Part shown: positions 26,174 through 35,640 of the stretch, piece by piece | Numbering within the stretch: position 1 is the stretch's first letter | How the letters are laid out: every line of letters starts with the position of its first letter | NCBI GenBank assembly: GCA_003210075.1 | Contig: QCNR01000012.1 | Coordinates: 1 to 48,825, forward strand | Length of the DNA: 48,825 nt | Direction: 5' to 3' | DNA from: Pelagibacteraceae bacterium AG-426-G09 | GTDB taxonomy: Bacteria; Pseudomonadota; Alphaproteobacteria; Pelagibacterales; Pelagibacteraceae | Made by a program: the position numbers and the translations under genes | Notes under the pieces: generated by a model | Database searches by the model: none | What the model saw: only the letters and a program-made list of their open reading frames with translations | Told to the model about the DNA's origin: nothing

Positions 26174-27496
26174 TCTTGATCTCAAATAATTAAAAGTGAA
26201 TAAAAAATAAGTAATAGAAAATATCCAATTAATTACGACCCAGATCCAAAAGAACTGTTCAAATGACGCATTGTACAAATATGCAAAATAAAAAACTAAA
26301 ATGGGGTTTAAAACATTTCTGAAAAAATTTGATATCATTGCATATTCAGACTTTTTTAATGCCATAAAACATCCATTAGATAAAAAGAAGATTGGATATG
26401 CTGTTAGAACAAAAGCTGAAATTTGAAGGTATTTTCCACCATATTCTATTACAGTTTGATCGTTAGAAAACAAACTTGTTATGTGATTAGAGAAAATAAA
26501 AATTAATAATGAACATACAATCATTATCATTAAAGAATATTGTATAGCGCCTATATATGTTTCTTTAACTCTATCTAGATTTTTTGCACCAAAATTTTGA
26601 GCTATAATAGTTATAATTGCAGTATTTATTCCTAAAATTGGAAGTAAAACTACCTGTTCAATTCTAGTTCCGGCACCATAACCAGCTGTGGCATATTCAC
26701 CAGATATGCCTACGTAGGTGAAGATGATTCCTGCTGCAATTGAGTATCCGCATATAGATATTATAATAGGCATAGACTGAAAAAATATATTTCTAAAATA
26801 ATACAGCTTAGGTATTAAATATTCCTTTGTAATTTTTTTTACTCGATTGTTTTTTAAAATTTTAAATAAAATTATGGTAAAAGATACAAATTGTGCAACT
26901 AAAGTTGATATGCCGATTCCTTTGATACCGAAGGCAGGAATGAACATAAAACCAAAAATCAATATAGGATTTAAAATTATATTTATCAAAAAAGATAAAA
27001 TTAAGACATTTCTATAGGTTTTAGTATCTCCTTCTGCATGAAGTAAAGAATTGATTGCAACAACTAATATAAAGAGTATTGAGCCATAAAAAATAATATC
27101 AGTATACTGCAAACCTAAACTTGTTACATACTCGCTAGAACCCATTAAAATAAATATTTTTTCAGAATAATTGAGACCCAAAAAAGTAATTACAATCGAA
27201 ATAATTAATGCAAAATATACAATGTGTGAAAAATAAAATAATGAATTCTTTTCATTTTTTTCTCCAATACTATTTCCTATTAATGAAGTCCCTGCAACTG
27301 TTACTCCAATTGATGTTGCAATAATTATGAAATAAACAGGAAATGATTTGCTTAAAGCTGAAAGGGCTTCTGGAGAAATTTTGCCAGCAAAAAATGTATC
27401 AACAACATTATAAAGAGTTTGAAACAATGTTCCTATCACTGCTGGAATTGCAAGTCTCCTAATTAATTTTTTAATATCATCAGTAAGAATGTTCAT
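26141..27496 (-). CDS. MATE-family cation-coupled efflux transporter
   Basis: Twelve hydrophobic segments in 451 residues and MATE signatures: I-R-R-L-A-I-P-A-V-I-G-T-L-F-Q at the start, then N-V-V-D-T-F-F-A-G, S-P-E-A-L-S-A-L, G-T-S-L-I-G-N-S-I-G, and in the second half G-Y-G-A-G-T-R-I-E-Q and N-F-G-A-K-N. MATE proteins export organic cations and metabolites in exchange for Na+ or H+; the substrate cannot be predicted. It lies one base after trhO on the same strand and overlaps the convergent soxG tail by 33 bp. Confidence 0.93.
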   Translation of the reverse strand: MNILTDDIKKLIRRLAIPAVIGTLFQTLYNVVDTFFAGKISPEALSALSKSFPVYFIIIATSIGVTVAGTSLIGNSIGEKNEKNSLFYFSHIVYFALIISIVITFLGLNYSEKIFILMGSSEYVTSLGLQYTDIIFYGSILFILVVAINSLLHAEGDTKTYRNVLILSFLINIILNPILIFGFMFIPAFGIKGIGISTLVAQFVSFTIILFKILKNNRVKKITKEYLIPKLYYFRNIFFQSMPIIISICGYSIAAGIIFTYVGISGEYATAGYGAGTRIEQVVLLPILGINTAIITIIAQNFGAKNLDRVKETYIGAIQYSLMIMIVCSLLIFIFSNHITSLFSNDQTVIEYGGKYLQISAFVLTAYPIFFLSNGCFMALKKSEYAMISNFFRNVLNPILVFYFAYLYNASFEQFFWIWVVINWIFSITYFLFTFNYLRSRLQESRAIVNP

Positions 27497-27497
27497 T

Positions 27498-28394
27498 TTA
27501 TTTTTTATCTTTAAATTTGTATTTTATTTTAGAATTTACAATTTGGTTATGGCGCATAGTAAATCTTTTTATTTGATCATTTGATAATCTGTGATAACAC
27601 TTAGGACAAGAAAGACCTATTTTATATTTAGAAGATTTCATTTCTTTTGCTGATATAGGCATTCTACATCCATTACATATCCCATAAGTGCCAGGAGTAG
27701 CATCTTTTTTTATAGTCACTCTATTATCAAAAACGAAGCATTCACCCCTCCATTTGCTATTTTTGAGTTTAATTTTGTTTAAATAATTAATAATTCCACC
27801 CTTTAGCATATAGATATTTTTATATCCATTTTTATAAAGATAATTTGATGCCTTTTCGCATCTTATTCCACCAGTACAAAACATGCCTACCTGTTCATTT
27901 TTTTTAATTGTTGAAAGATAATTTTTAAAGTCTCTAAAATTATATGTATTGGGGTTAATTGCTTTTCTGAAAGTGCCTACCTCGTATTCAAAGGGCTTTC
28001 TAGCATCAATTATTTTGGAATTCTTAAGTTCAAGAAATTTGTTCCATTGTAATGGTGTAAGATATTTTTTTTTAAATTTAATATTGAAATTATATTTTTC
28101 ATTTATAGGAACTACTTCAGTCTTAACTTTAATTTTTGCTTTTAAAAATGGTGTAAATTCAGATTTTGATATATTTTGAATATCAAATTTTGAAATATTT
28201 AAATTTTTAAAAATTATTTTTTTTAAAATATTAATATTACTTGAACTGCTAGCAAGTGTACCATTAATTCCTTCGGGTGATAATATAATTAAACCTTTAA
28301 TAGATAGAAAGTTAATTTTTTTTAACAATAAATTTTTAAGGTATTTTAATTTTTTTATTTTTTGTAATTTATAAAAAGATAAAACTGTAATCAT
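27498..28394 (-). CDS. trhO: tRNA uridine(34) hydroxylase, rhodanese-like
   Basis: O2-dependent enzyme forming 5-hydroxyuridine at the wobble position of tRNAs. The 298 residues have an N-terminal ferredoxin-like domain (S-P-E-G-I-N-G-T-L-A), a rhodanese domain (I-I-D-A-R-K-P-F-E-Y-E-V-G-T-F, then GMFCTGGIRCEKAS with the key Cys at 173 and 179) and a C-terminal CNGC...CPKC zinc-type motif followed by R-F-T-M-R-H-N-Q. Formerly named YceA. It directly abuts the O-methyltransferase gene. In some bacteria TrhO-type oxidation is followed by methylation of the hydroxyl, but the neighbouring methyltransferase looks like a small-molecule/catechol type. Confidence 0.92.
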   Translation of the reverse strand: MITVLSFYKLQKIKKLKYLKNLLLKKINFLSIKGLIILSPEGINGTLASSSSNINILKKIIFKNLNISKFDIQNISKSEFTPFLKAKIKVKTEVVPINEKYNFNIKFKKKYLTPLQWNKFLELKNSKIIDARKPFEYEVGTFRKAINPNTYNFRDFKNYLSTIKKNEQVGMFCTGGIRCEKASNYLYKNGYKNIYMLKGGIINYLNKIKLKNSKWRGECFVFDNRVTIKKDATPGTYGICNGCRMPISAKEMKSSKYKIGLSCPKCYHRLSNDQIKRFTMRHNQIVNSKIKYKFKDKK

Positions 28395-29045
28395 TTATTT
28401 CCAGCAAATATAAAAACCATCACCTATTGGAAGAATATATTTGTTAATTTTAGAATTTTTTACATGTTGATTAAACATTTTAATTTTTTGTGTTAATTTA
28501 TCTCTGGAATAAATATTTGTCACTTCACCTTTCCAAAGTATATTGTCTACAATTAATAAACCATTTTTATTCAATAATTTTAAAGATTTATCAAAGTAAC
28601 TTATATAATTTTCTTTATCTGCATCAATTAAAATTAAGTCGTATTTTTTATTATTTTTAATAAGTTTAATTAAAGCTTCATTGCCATTTGATGTTTCTGT
28701 TTTAATTTTATATAAAACTTTTGCCTTCTTAAAAAAATTTTTAGCAATAATATTTTTTTCTTTATCTTTATCTATAGTAAGGATTTTTCCATTTTTATTT
28801 AAAGATAATGCCATTGATAAAGTGCTGTAACCTGTAAAAGTTCCAACTTCTAAACAATTATTTATTTTTCTTGATTTAATTATAAATTGTAAGAAATTCG
28901 CTTGTAATATTGATATTTGAAGTCTTTTAATATGTCCTAAACTTTCATTGTATTTAATTAATTCCTTCTGGACAGGATGTAAATTATTTGAGTGAGAGAA
29001 TATATATTCGATCAATTTGTGATCGATATTTATATTTTTATCCAT
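28395..29045 (-). CDS. O-methyltransferase, caffeoyl-CoA/catechol OMT or TrmR-like family
   Basis: SAM-dependent methyltransferase of 216 residues. Motif I is [17 protein letters not shown] (64-80), motif [11 protein letters not shown], then [11 protein letters not shown] and [13 protein letters not shown], the metal-binding segment of the cation-dependent OMT_3 family. This family also contains TrmR, which methylates 5-hydroxyuridine-34 in tRNA to 5-methoxyuridine. The gene abuts trhO, whose product makes that very hydroxyuridine, so a tRNA role is an attractive inference, not shown by the sequence. It overlaps gatB by 8 bp. Confidence 0.88.
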   Translation of the reverse strand: MDKNINIDHKLIEYIFSHSNNLHPVQKELIKYNESLGHIKRLQISILQANFLQFIIKSRKINNCLEVGTFTGYSTLSMALSLNKNGKILTIDKDKEKNIIAKNFFKKAKVLYKIKTETSNGNEALIKLIKNNKKYDLILIDADKENYISYFDKSLKLLNKNGLLIVDNILWKGEVTNIYSRDKLTQKIKMFNQHVKNSKINKYILPIGDGFYICWK

Positions 29046-30501
29046 TAAGTTTTTCTTTTAAAATTTTATTGATCATTTGAGGATTACCCTTTCCTTTGCT
29101 TTCTTTCATTACTTGACCAACAAAAAAACCAAATAATTTATCTTTACCGCTCTTATACTCTTTTACTTTATCTTCATTAGAGCTTAATACATTTTGAATT
29201 AAATCTTCTAGAGCCTTTGGATCACTTTCTTGTTTTAATCCCTTTTCCTCAACAATAATATTTGGGTCTTTGTCTTCTTTGGACATTATTTCAAATATTG
29301 TTTTTGCGATTTTTCCTGAAATTGTTCCATCTGAAATTAAATTAATTAATTTAGACAAATTTTCAGGACTTATTGGACTTTCACTAATTTCAAGATTATT
29401 TTCGTTTAAGAGTGCAAATAATTCACCAGTTATCCAATTTGCAGATAATTTAACATCTGATTTTTTAATTACCTTTTCAAAAAATTTTGAAGTATTTAAA
29501 TCTGAAACTAAGATTGTTGCTTCATAAGGTGTTAGTTTAAATTTTTCAATAAATCTGTTCTTTTTTTGGTCTGGAAGTTCTGGTATATCCTTTTTTATAT
29601 TTTCGATAAATTGATCATCTAATTCTAACGGTAAAAGATCAGGGTCTGGAAAATATCTATAATCATGAGCATCTTCTTTTGATCTCATAGACCTGGTTTG
29701 ATTTTTTTTTGTGTCAAATAATCTTGTTTCTTGTTCAATAGTATTACCTGCTTCTAAAAGTTCGGCTTGTCTATTTGCTTCATATTCAATAGCCATTTGC
29801 ATAAATTTGATAGAATTTACATTTTTAATTTCGCAACGTGTACCTAACTTATCAGTTCCTACTTTTTTTATTGATACATTAACATCAGCTCTAAGCGAAC
29901 CTTCCTGCATATTTCCATCGCAAGTTCCTAAATATCTCATTATTGATCTTAATTTTTTTATATACAAATTCACTTCTTCGGGTGATCTAAGATCAGGTTT
30001 GCTTACTATTTCCATTAATGCTACTCCGGATCTGTTTAAATCTACTAATGTACTACCTGGATCTAAATCATGTATACTTTTTCCTGCATCTTGTTCAAGG
30101 TGAAGTCTTTCAATACCAATTGTTTTAGGTCCAGATGGTAAATCTAAAACTACTGAGCCCTCACCTACAATTGGATCTTTATATTGAGAAATTTGATAAC
30201 CTTGTGGAAGATCTGCATAAAAATAATTTTTACGATCAAATATAGATTTCTTATTAATTTTTGCATTAAGTCCGATCCCAGTTTTAACTGCTTGTCTGAC
30301 ACAAAATTCGTTGATAACTGGTAGCATTCCAGGAAATGCTGCATCAACTAAACTGACTTGAGTATTAGGTTCAGATCCAAATTTTGTTGCTGATGTAGAA
30401 AATAATTTTGATTCTGAAAGAACTTGAGCATGTACTTCTAAGCCAATTATAACTTCATATTTATTACCATTTTTTTCAATTATGTATTGATCTTTACTCA
30501 C
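29038..30501 (-). CDS. gatB: Aspartyl/glutamyl-tRNA amidotransferase, subunit B
   Basis: Binds misacylated Glu-tRNA(Gln)/Asp-tRNA(Asn) and activates the acyl group with ATP in the GatCAB complex. The 487 residues show [12 protein letters not shown] and SKLFSTS near the N-terminus, [50 protein letters not shown], and a C-terminal YqeY-like helical tail ending in G-K-G-N-P-Q-M-I-N. All are typical. It overlaps gatA by 4 bp. Confidence 0.97.
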   Translation of the reverse strand: MSKDQYIIEKNGNKYEVIIGLEVHAQVLSESKLFSTSATKFGSEPNTQVSLVDAAFPGMLPVINEFCVRQAVKTGIGLNAKINKKSIFDRKNYFYADLPQGYQISQYKDPIVGEGSVVLDLPSGPKTIGIERLHLEQDAGKSIHDLDPGSTLVDLNRSGVALMEIVSKPDLRSPEEVNLYIKKLRSIMRYLGTCDGNMQEGSLRADVNVSIKKVGTDKLGTRCEIKNVNSIKFMQMAIEYEANRQAELLEAGNTIEQETRLFDTKKNQTRSMRSKEDAHDYRYFPDPDLLPLELDDQFIENIKKDIPELPDQKKNRFIEKFKLTPYEATILVSDLNTSKFFEKVIKKSDVKLSANWITGELFALLNENNLEISESPISPENLSKLINLISDGTISGKIAKTIFEIMSKEDKDPNIIVEEKGLKQESDPKALEDLIQNVLSSNEDKVKEYKSGKDKLFGFFVGQVMKESKGKGNPQMINKILKEKLNG

Positions 30502-31955
30502 TTAATCCACCAATCATTAGTTTTTAATTTAAAATTAATTTTTTCTTCCATTGAAAATGCAATATCCAGTATTCCTTGCTCATCAAATGGTTTTCCAATC
30601 ACTTGTAATCCTAAAGGATAATTGTTTTTATCTAATCCCGCTGGAATAGATATGCCAGGTAAACCAGCTAAATTTACAGGAACTGTAAAAATATCATTCA
30701 AATACATTGAAACTGGATCATTGGTTTTGTCTCCAATTTTAAATGCTGAACTTGGTGTTGATGGAGTTAATATTGCATCTACATTATTAAAAACATTATC
30801 AAAATCATTTTTAATAAGTTTTCTTACCTTTTGAGCCTTTAAATAATAAGCATCATAATATCCAGAGGACAATACATATGTACCAATCATTATTCTTCTT
30901 TTTACCTCATCACCAAAACCTTGAGATCTTGTTTTTTCGTACATATCAATTAAATTTTCACCATCAGCTCTAAATCCATATTTAACACCATCATACCTAG
31001 CTAAATTCGATGATGCTTCTGCTGGAGCGACTATATAGTATGTGGGCAAAGCATATTTTGTATGAGGTAAAGAAATATCTATAATTTCTGCACCACAATC
31101 TTTTAAATAATTTTTGCCCTTTTCCCACAAATTTTCAATTTCAGAAGGCATCCCATCAACTCTGTATTCTTTAGGAATTCCAATTTTTTTTCCTTTTATA
31201 TTTTTATTTAAATCAGAAAAATAATTTGGACGTTTAAAATTAATTGAAGTTGAGTCTTTGGTATCAAATGAGCTCATAACCTCAAGCATCAATGCACAAT
31301 CTTTTACATCTCTTGTCATTGGTCCTGCCTGGTCCAATGAGGATGCAAAAGCGACTATTCCATACCTTGAGCAACTTCCGTAAGTAGGTTTTAAACCAAC
31401 AGTACCTGTAAAGGATGCTGGCTGCCTTATCGATCCGCCAGTATCAGTTCCTATAGTGGCTGGTGTAAGTTTTGCGGCTAGTGCGGAAGCTGATCCACCC
31501 GAAGAACCTCCAGGAACTAAATTGTCGTCAATTGGACTTATAACATTTCCAAAATGACTTGTCTCATTAGATGATCCCATTGCAAATTCATCACAATTTA
31601 ATTTTCCAAGCAAAATTGCTCCTTCATTCCATAGATTTTGGGTAACAGTTGACTCATAAGTTGGTACAAAATTTTCTAAAATTTTACTACTTGCTGTTGT
31701 TTTTACATTTTTCGTACAAAATAGATCTTTTACAGCAAGAGGTATACCAGATAGTTTTTTTTCAAAACTAGGATTATTATCAAATTTTTCAGAGTTTTTA
31801 ATTGCCTCCTCAAATGTTTCTTCGACATAAGTATTTAGTTTTTTTGATTTAATGGATCTATCTATATATGCAGATGTTATTTCTTTTGATGAAATCTCTT
31901 TAGATTTTATTTTTTTTACTAGTTCACTTAGCGTTAAATCAATTAAATGAGCCAT
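30498..31955 (-). CDS. gatA: Aspartyl/glutamyl-tRNA amidotransferase, subunit A
   Basis: Glutamine amidase subunit of GatCAB, supplying ammonia for making Gln-tRNA(Gln). The amidase-signature catalytic triad is complete: Lys76 (PLAVKDLFC), cis-Ser151 (GGSSGGSA) and nucleophile Ser175 ([13 protein letters not shown]), with the same spacing as characterised GatA. Length 485 is normal. The ATG overlaps the gatC stop by 1 bp and the stop overlaps gatB by 4 bp, so gatC-gatA-gatB is a coupled operon. Confidence 0.97.
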   Translation of the reverse strand: MAHLIDLTLSELVKKIKSKEISSKEITSAYIDRSIKSKKLNTYVEETFEEAIKNSEKFDNNPSFEKKLSGIPLAVKDLFCTKNVKTTASSKILENFVPTYESTVTQNLWNEGAILLGKLNCDEFAMGSSNETSHFGNVISPIDDNLVPGGSSGGSASALAAKLTPATIGTDTGGSIRQPASFTGTVGLKPTYGSCSRYGIVAFASSLDQAGPMTRDVKDCALMLEVMSSFDTKDSTSINFKRPNYFSDLNKNIKGKKIGIPKEYRVDGMPSEIENLWEKGKNYLKDCGAEIIDISLPHTKYALPTYYIVAPAEASSNLARYDGVKYGFRADGENLIDMYEKTRSQGFGDEVKRRIMIGTYVLSSGYYDAYYLKAQKVRKLIKNDFDNVFNNVDAILTPSTPSSAFKIGDKTNDPVSMYLNDIFTVPVNLAGLPGISIPAGLDKNNYPLGLQVIGKPFDEQGILDIAFSMEEKINFKLKTNDWWIK

Positions 31956-32242
31956 TATTCCACAACCTTTGGTACTACGAAATAGTCTTTATTCTCTTTA
32001 GGTGAATTTTTAAGCACATCTTCTCTGATGTTTTTAGATACTATTTGGTCTTTTCTAAATCTTAGAGTTGTTTCTGCAATTGACGTTAACGGTTCAACTT
32101 TGTCAGTGTTTAACTGATTAAGTTGTTCTATCCACTCAAAGATAGCATTAAGATCTTTCTCTAATTTCTTAGCTTTTTGATCATCAATTGAAATTCTTGA
32201 TAATTTAGATATGTGTTTTACTGTTTTAAGATCTATGCTCAT
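31955..32242 (-). CDS. gatC: Aspartyl/glutamyl-tRNA amidotransferase, subunit C
   Basis: Small linker subunit that holds GatA and GatB together. From the ATG at 32242 it has 95 residues, the usual length, starting [19 protein letters not shown] (family 'i...v.hiAkLArl'), with [14 protein letters not shown] in the middle. An upstream in-frame ATG at 32272 would add ten residues but lies inside the likely -10 box of this promoter, so the later start was chosen. Confidence 0.93.
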   Translation of the reverse strand: MSIDLKTVKHISKLSRISIDDQKAKKLEKDLNAIFEWIEQLNQLNTDKVEPLTSIAETTLRFRKDQIVSKNIREDVLKNSPKENKDYFVVPKVVE

Positions 32243-32249
32243 ATGATAA

Positions 32250-32278
32250 TTAACTTTAAGGCAAATTATCATTATATT
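32250..32278 (+). promoter_or_regulatory. Candidate promoter of ruvX (ruvX-pyrB side)
   Basis: TTAACT (32250-32255) and TATATT (32273-32278) are separated by 17 nt, matching -35 and -10 consensus at 4/6 and 5/6. The predicted start of transcription would be about 7 nt before the ruvX ATG (32292), giving a nearly leaderless message with no room for a Shine-Dalgarno. Confidence 0.45.
32271..32276 (-). promoter_or_regulatory. Candidate -10 box of the gatCAB promoter
   Basis: Read on the minus strand this is a perfect TATAAT, about 29 nt before the gatC ATG at 32242. The hexamer 17 nt further upstream is only a weak -35. It overlaps the -10 box of the opposing ruvX promoter, so polymerase binding in the two directions would be mutually exclusive. 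Confidence 0.45.
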
Positions 32279-32291
32279 TAAAAATTACAAT

Positions 32292-32747
32292 ATGATCACA
32301 ATTGATGAATTAAAGGTTCAATTAGACAACAAATCAAGACTATTAGGAGTCGATATGGGTACAAAACGAATTGGTATTTCTATATGTGATGAAAATAGAA
32401 AAATTGCTACTCCTTTAGAAACAATTGTATTTACAAGTATAAAGAATCTCAATTCTAGGTTTAAAGAAATAATTATTGAAAATAATATTAAGGGAATTGT
32501 GTTTGGTCTACCTTTAAATATGGATGGATCTGAAGGACCTTCTGCACAGTCAGTAAAAGATAAAATAAAACATATTTGTAACGATTTAAAGACTCCTGCT
32601 GTTCTTTGGGATGAAAGACTTTCAACTGTTGGTTCGTTCAAATTATCGAGTCAACTGGATATTAACGTATCAAAAAGAGTGAAAAATATTGATCAAAATT
32701 CAGCTACCTTCATACTTCAGGGAGTATTGGATTATTTGGATAAATAA
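32292..32747 (+). CDS. ruvX: Putative pre-16S rRNA nuclease / Holliday-junction resolvase-like protein
   Basis: RNase H-fold nuclease (YqgF family) implicated in 16S rRNA 5' end maturation. The 151 residues have LLGVDMGTKRIGIS near the start (catalytic Asp), the family's 'vvGlP.nmdGseg' as GIVFGLPLNMDGSEG, LWDERLSTV with the second acidic residue, and D-Q-N-S-A-T-F-I-L-Q near the end, equivalent to 'DsiAA..iLq'. It starts 49 bp from gatC (divergent) and precedes pyrB by 42 bp. Confidence 0.94.
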   Translation: MITIDELKVQLDNKSRLLGVDMGTKRIGISICDENRKIATPLETIVFTSIKNLNSRFKEIIIENNIKGIVFGLPLNMDGSEGPSAQSVKDKIKHICNDLKTPAVLWDERLSTVGSFKLSSQLDINVSKRVKNIDQNSATFILQGVLDYLDK

Positions 32748-32750
32748 CAC

Positions 32751-32779
32751 TTGATTATATGAAACAATATAGCTATAGA
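32751..32779 (+). promoter_or_regulatory. Candidate promoter of pyrB
   Basis: In the 42-bp gap after ruvX, TTGATT (32751-32756) and TATAGA (32774-32779) are spaced by 17 nt, each 4/6 to consensus. Transcription would begin only a few bases before the pyrB ATG at 32790. The spacing is good but the boxes are moderate. Confidence 0.35.
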
Positions 32780-32789
32780 GTTAGCTTTA

Positions 32790-33731
32790 ATGGCCATTGA
32801 CACAAAAAAAGCTATTAAAAATTCTCCAAAACATCTGCTAGGTATTCAAGATTTAAAAGTTTCTGAAATCAAACATATTTTAGATGAAGCCAAACAATTT
32901 ATCGATCTTAATAGAAGTAAAAATAAAAAGTTAGATATCTTAAAAGGTAAAACACAAATCAATTTATTCTTTGAACCCTCTACAAGAACACAAAGCTCAT
33001 TTGAGTTAGCTGGTAAGAGATTAGGTGCAGATGTAATGTCTATGAACATAACGAATTCAGCAATCAAAAAGGGAGAAACTCTTATTGATACTGCCATGAC
33101 ATTAAATGCAATGCATCCCGACATAATTGTTATAAGGCATCAAGACTCTGGTGCTTGTAATTTATTATCTCAAAAAGTTAATTGTGCAGTTTTAAATGCT
33201 GGAGATGGAAGAAGAGAGCATCCAACACAAGCATTGCTAGATGCTTTAACTATAATTAATAGAAAAAAAAATATACAAGGTTTGAAAATTGCAATTTGTG
33301 GTGACATATTGCATTCAAGAGTTGCTAGATCAAATATATATTTATTAACTATGCTAGGAGCTGAAGTAAATATTATTGGACCAACTAATTTATTACCGAA
33401 AGATTTGGAAAAATTTGGAGTTAGTATCTATACTGATATGAAGAAGGGAGTAAAGGATTGTGATATAATTATGATGCTCAGACTTCAAAATGAAAGAATG
33501 ACAAGTTCATATTTATCATCAAATAGAGAGTATTATGAATATTACGGTTTATCACCTGAAAAATTAGAATTTGCCAAAACTGATGCATTAATTATGCATC
33601 CTGGGCCAATGAATAGAGGTATAGAAATAGATACCATGCTAGCAGATGATATAAACAAAAGTGTTATTAAGGAGCAAGTAGAGCTTGGAGTTGCGGTTAG
33701 AATGGCTTGTTTAAAAATTTTTTGTAGCTAA
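32790..33731 (+). CDS. pyrB: Aspartate carbamoyltransferase catalytic subunit
   Basis: Makes N-carbamoyl-aspartate, the first committed step of pyrimidine synthesis. The 313 residues carry the carbamoyl-phosphate motif [13 protein letters not shown] (61-71 region, Ser64-Thr65-Arg66-Thr67), [24 protein letters not shown] and HPGPMNRG. Length is normal. The stop overlaps the ATG of the adjacent dihydroorotase-like gene by 1 bp (TAATG), in keeping with the pyrB-pyrC pairing in which a catalytically dead dihydroorotase-like protein stabilises the transcarbamoylase. Confidence 0.97.
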   Translation: MAIDTKKAIKNSPKHLLGIQDLKVSEIKHILDEAKQFIDLNRSKNKKLDILKGKTQINLFFEPSTRTQSSFELAGKRLGADVMSMNITNSAIKKGETLIDTAMTLNAMHPDIIVIRHQDSGACNLLSQKVNCAVLNAGDGRREHPTQALLDALTIINRKKNIQGLKIAICGDILHSRVARSNIYLLTMLGAEVNIIGPTNLLPKDLEKFGVSIYTDMKKGVKDCDIIMMLRLQNERMTSSYLSSNREYYEYYGLSPEKLEFAKTDALIMHPGPMNRGIEIDTMLADDINKSVIKEQVELGVAVRMACLKIFCS

Positions 33732-35026
33732 TGATAAATAAAAAAAAATATTTCCTAAATGCGCAAATAGTTGATCCATGTAATTCAATTAATGAAATTG
33801 GAGGATTGATTATTAATGAACAAGGAAAAATTGAAGCATCCGGCAAAAAAGTTAACAAAAATAATATTCCAGCAAGAGAAAAATATATTGATTTAACCGG
33901 TAAACATATTTTTCCAGGAATTGTTGATATGAGAGTTTTTGGAGGAGAGCCAGGTTTTGAGTATAAAGAAAATTATAGATCATTAAGTGAGGCTGCATTA
34001 GCTGGAGGAATTACTTCTGTGGTGACAATGCCAAATACAAAACCTGTAATTGATAGTGTTTCAATAGTTGATTTTATTCAAAGAAGAGGAAGAGATAAAT
34101 CAAAAATAAATGTTTTTCCTACTGCTACTTTAACAAAAGATGCTGAAGGTATGAACATGTGTGAATTTGGTCTTTTGAAAAATAAAGGCATTGTCGGTTT
34201 TACAGATGGAATTAAATCTATCCAAAGTCCTCGTGTTATGTCTAGGATTATCAAATCAGCATATGACTTTGATTGTTTGATAATGCAACATGCAGAAGAT
34301 CTGGAATTATCAAAAGACGGAATGATTAATGATGGAATAATATCAACTAAACTCGGTATCCCGGGCATATCTGACCTTGCTGAAAAGATAATTATAGAGA
34401 GAGACCTAAGTTTATTAGAAGAAACAAATTGCAGATATCACATTTCTCAAATTTCTAGCAGAAAATCTCTAGATTTAATAAATTATAAAAAAGATATAGT
34501 TAATTTTACAACTGGTGTATCAATTAACAACCTTGCCTTAAATGAAAATGATATTGGAGAATTTAGAACTTTTTTAAAACTTTCACCTCCTTTAAGAACT
34601 GAAGATGATAGAATGTCTCTAATAGAAGGAATAAATAAAAACTTAATCGATGTAATAGTATCTGATCATAAACCGGAAGATGAGGAGTCTAAACGATTGA
34701 CATTTTCACAAGCTGCAACAGGAGCGTCAGGTATAGAAACATTTTTAAGCTTGGCATTAGAACAGTTTCATAACGGCTCAATTAAATTGGAAAAAATTAT
34801 TGAAGTCATAACTCATAATCCTGCAAAAATTTTAAAAATTAATAAGGGAAATTTAAGTGTTGGAACTGATGGTGATTTTTGTATCGTCGATATTAATATA
34901 CCTTGGGTTGTTAAAAAAGAAAAATTAGTATCAAAATCAAAAAATACATCAATAGAAGGGAGAAAGTTACAAGGCAAAGTAGTCAGTACTTATGTGAATG
35001 GTAAGGAATTATTTAATATAAAATGA
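33731..35026 (+). CDS. pyrC: Dihydroorotase-like protein lacking the metal-binding HxH (probably non-catalytic PyrC homologue)
   Basis: Amidohydrolase-fold protein of 431 residues clearly related to class I dihydroorotase. It has H-I-F-P-G-I-V-D before the first metal site, G-G-I-T-S-V-V-T-M-P-N-T-K-P, M-Q-H-A-E-D, Y-H-I-S-Q-I-S-S and S-D-H-K-P. The key strand reads D-M-R-V-F-G-G-E-P-G, where active enzymes have D-x-H-V-H-L-R-E-P-G. Both metal His (now Arg68, Phe70) and the substrate Arg (now Gly72) are lost, so hydrolysis is unlikely. Comparable inactive homologues next to pyrB (PyrC'/PyrX) serve as partners of aspartate transcarbamoylase. An active dihydroorotase would have to be elsewhere. 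It overlaps pyrB by 1 bp and plsY by 4 bp. Confidence 0.9.
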   Translation: MINKKKYFLNAQIVDPCNSINEIGGLIINEQGKIEASGKKVNKNNIPAREKYIDLTGKHIFPGIVDMRVFGGEPGFEYKENYRSLSEAALAGGITSVVTMPNTKPVIDSVSIVDFIQRRGRDKSKINVFPTATLTKDAEGMNMCEFGLLKNKGIVGFTDGIKSIQSPRVMSRIIKSAYDFDCLIMQHAEDLELSKDGMINDGIISTKLGIPGISDLAEKIIIERDLSLLEETNCRYHISQISSRKSLDLINYKKDIVNFTTGVSINNLALNENDIGEFRTFLKLSPPLRTEDDRMSLIEGINKNLIDVIVSDHKPEDEESKRLTFSQAATGASGIETFLSLALEQFHNGSIKLEKIIEVITHNPAKILKINKGNLSVGTDGDFCIVDINIPWVVKKEKLVSKSKNTSIEGRKLQGKVVSTYVNGKELFNIK

Positions 35027-35601
35027 AATTAGAAATAATTATATTTGTTTCGTATTTTTTAGGGTCTATACCATTTGGTTTTCTGTTAACAAAAATTTTT
35101 TTAAAAAAAGATATAAGAGAGATAGGCTCTGGAAACATCGGTGCAACCAACGCTTTAAGAACTGGTAGTAAATCGATTGGATACGCAACTTTAGCTTTAG
35201 ATATATTAAAAGCTGTAATACCTGTAATTTTTGTTAAAGTTTACTTTATAGAATATTTATATATTACATCTTTAAGTGTTTTTTTAGGACATGTTTTTCC
35301 AGTATGGTTAAGATTTAAAGGCGGTAAAGGTGTTGCCACATATGTGGGTATTCTTTGCTGCTTGGATATTTATTTAGGGTTTAGTTTTTTTATAATTTGG
35401 ATTATAACTTTTTTAATATTTAAATATTCTTCATTATCATCTTTATTAGGAAGTTTATCAATTCCAATAATTAACTTTTTTATTTTTAAAGAAGATGTAT
35501 TTTTTTTCTTTGTAATAATGTTTGTTCTGATTTTTTATACTCACCGAGAAAATATAAAAAGACTGTTAAATCGCAAAGAATCTAAAACAAAAATTTATTA
35601 A
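35023..35601 (+). CDS. plsY: Acyl-phosphate:glycerol-3-phosphate acyltransferase
   Basis: Inner-membrane enzyme making lysophosphatidate, the first step of phospholipid synthesis. The 192 residues have about five membrane segments and the three PlsY motifs: S-Y-F-L-G-S-I-P-F-G near the start, GSGNIGATNALRTG (about 38-51), and H-V-F-P-V-W-L-R-F-K-G-G-K-G-V-A-T. It overlaps the previous gene by 4 bp. In many alphaproteobacteria dprA follows; here topA starts 39 bp downstream instead. Confidence 0.96.
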   Translation: MKLEIIIFVSYFLGSIPFGFLLTKIFLKKDIREIGSGNIGATNALRTGSKSIGYATLALDILKAVIPVIFVKVYFIEYLYITSLSVFLGHVFPVWLRFKGGKGVATYVGILCCLDIYLGFSFFIIWIITFLIFKYSSLSSLLGSLSIPIINFFIFKEDVFFFFVIMFVLIFYTHRENIKRLLNRKESKTKIY

Positions 35602-35602
35602 T

Positions 35603-35636
35603 TTGACTATACGTATATTTTTTGTGTAGTTTAAAT
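35603..35636 (+). promoter_or_regulatory. Possible topA promoter
   Basis: In the 39-bp gap before topA, TTGACT (35603-35608) is a 5/6 match to a -35 box. The downstream A/T-rich TAGTTTAAAT (35627-35636) could supply a -10, but no hexamer at 17 nt matches well. Supported mainly by the -35 and by being the only gap between plsY and topA. Confidence 0.3.
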
Positions 35637-35640
35637 ATTT

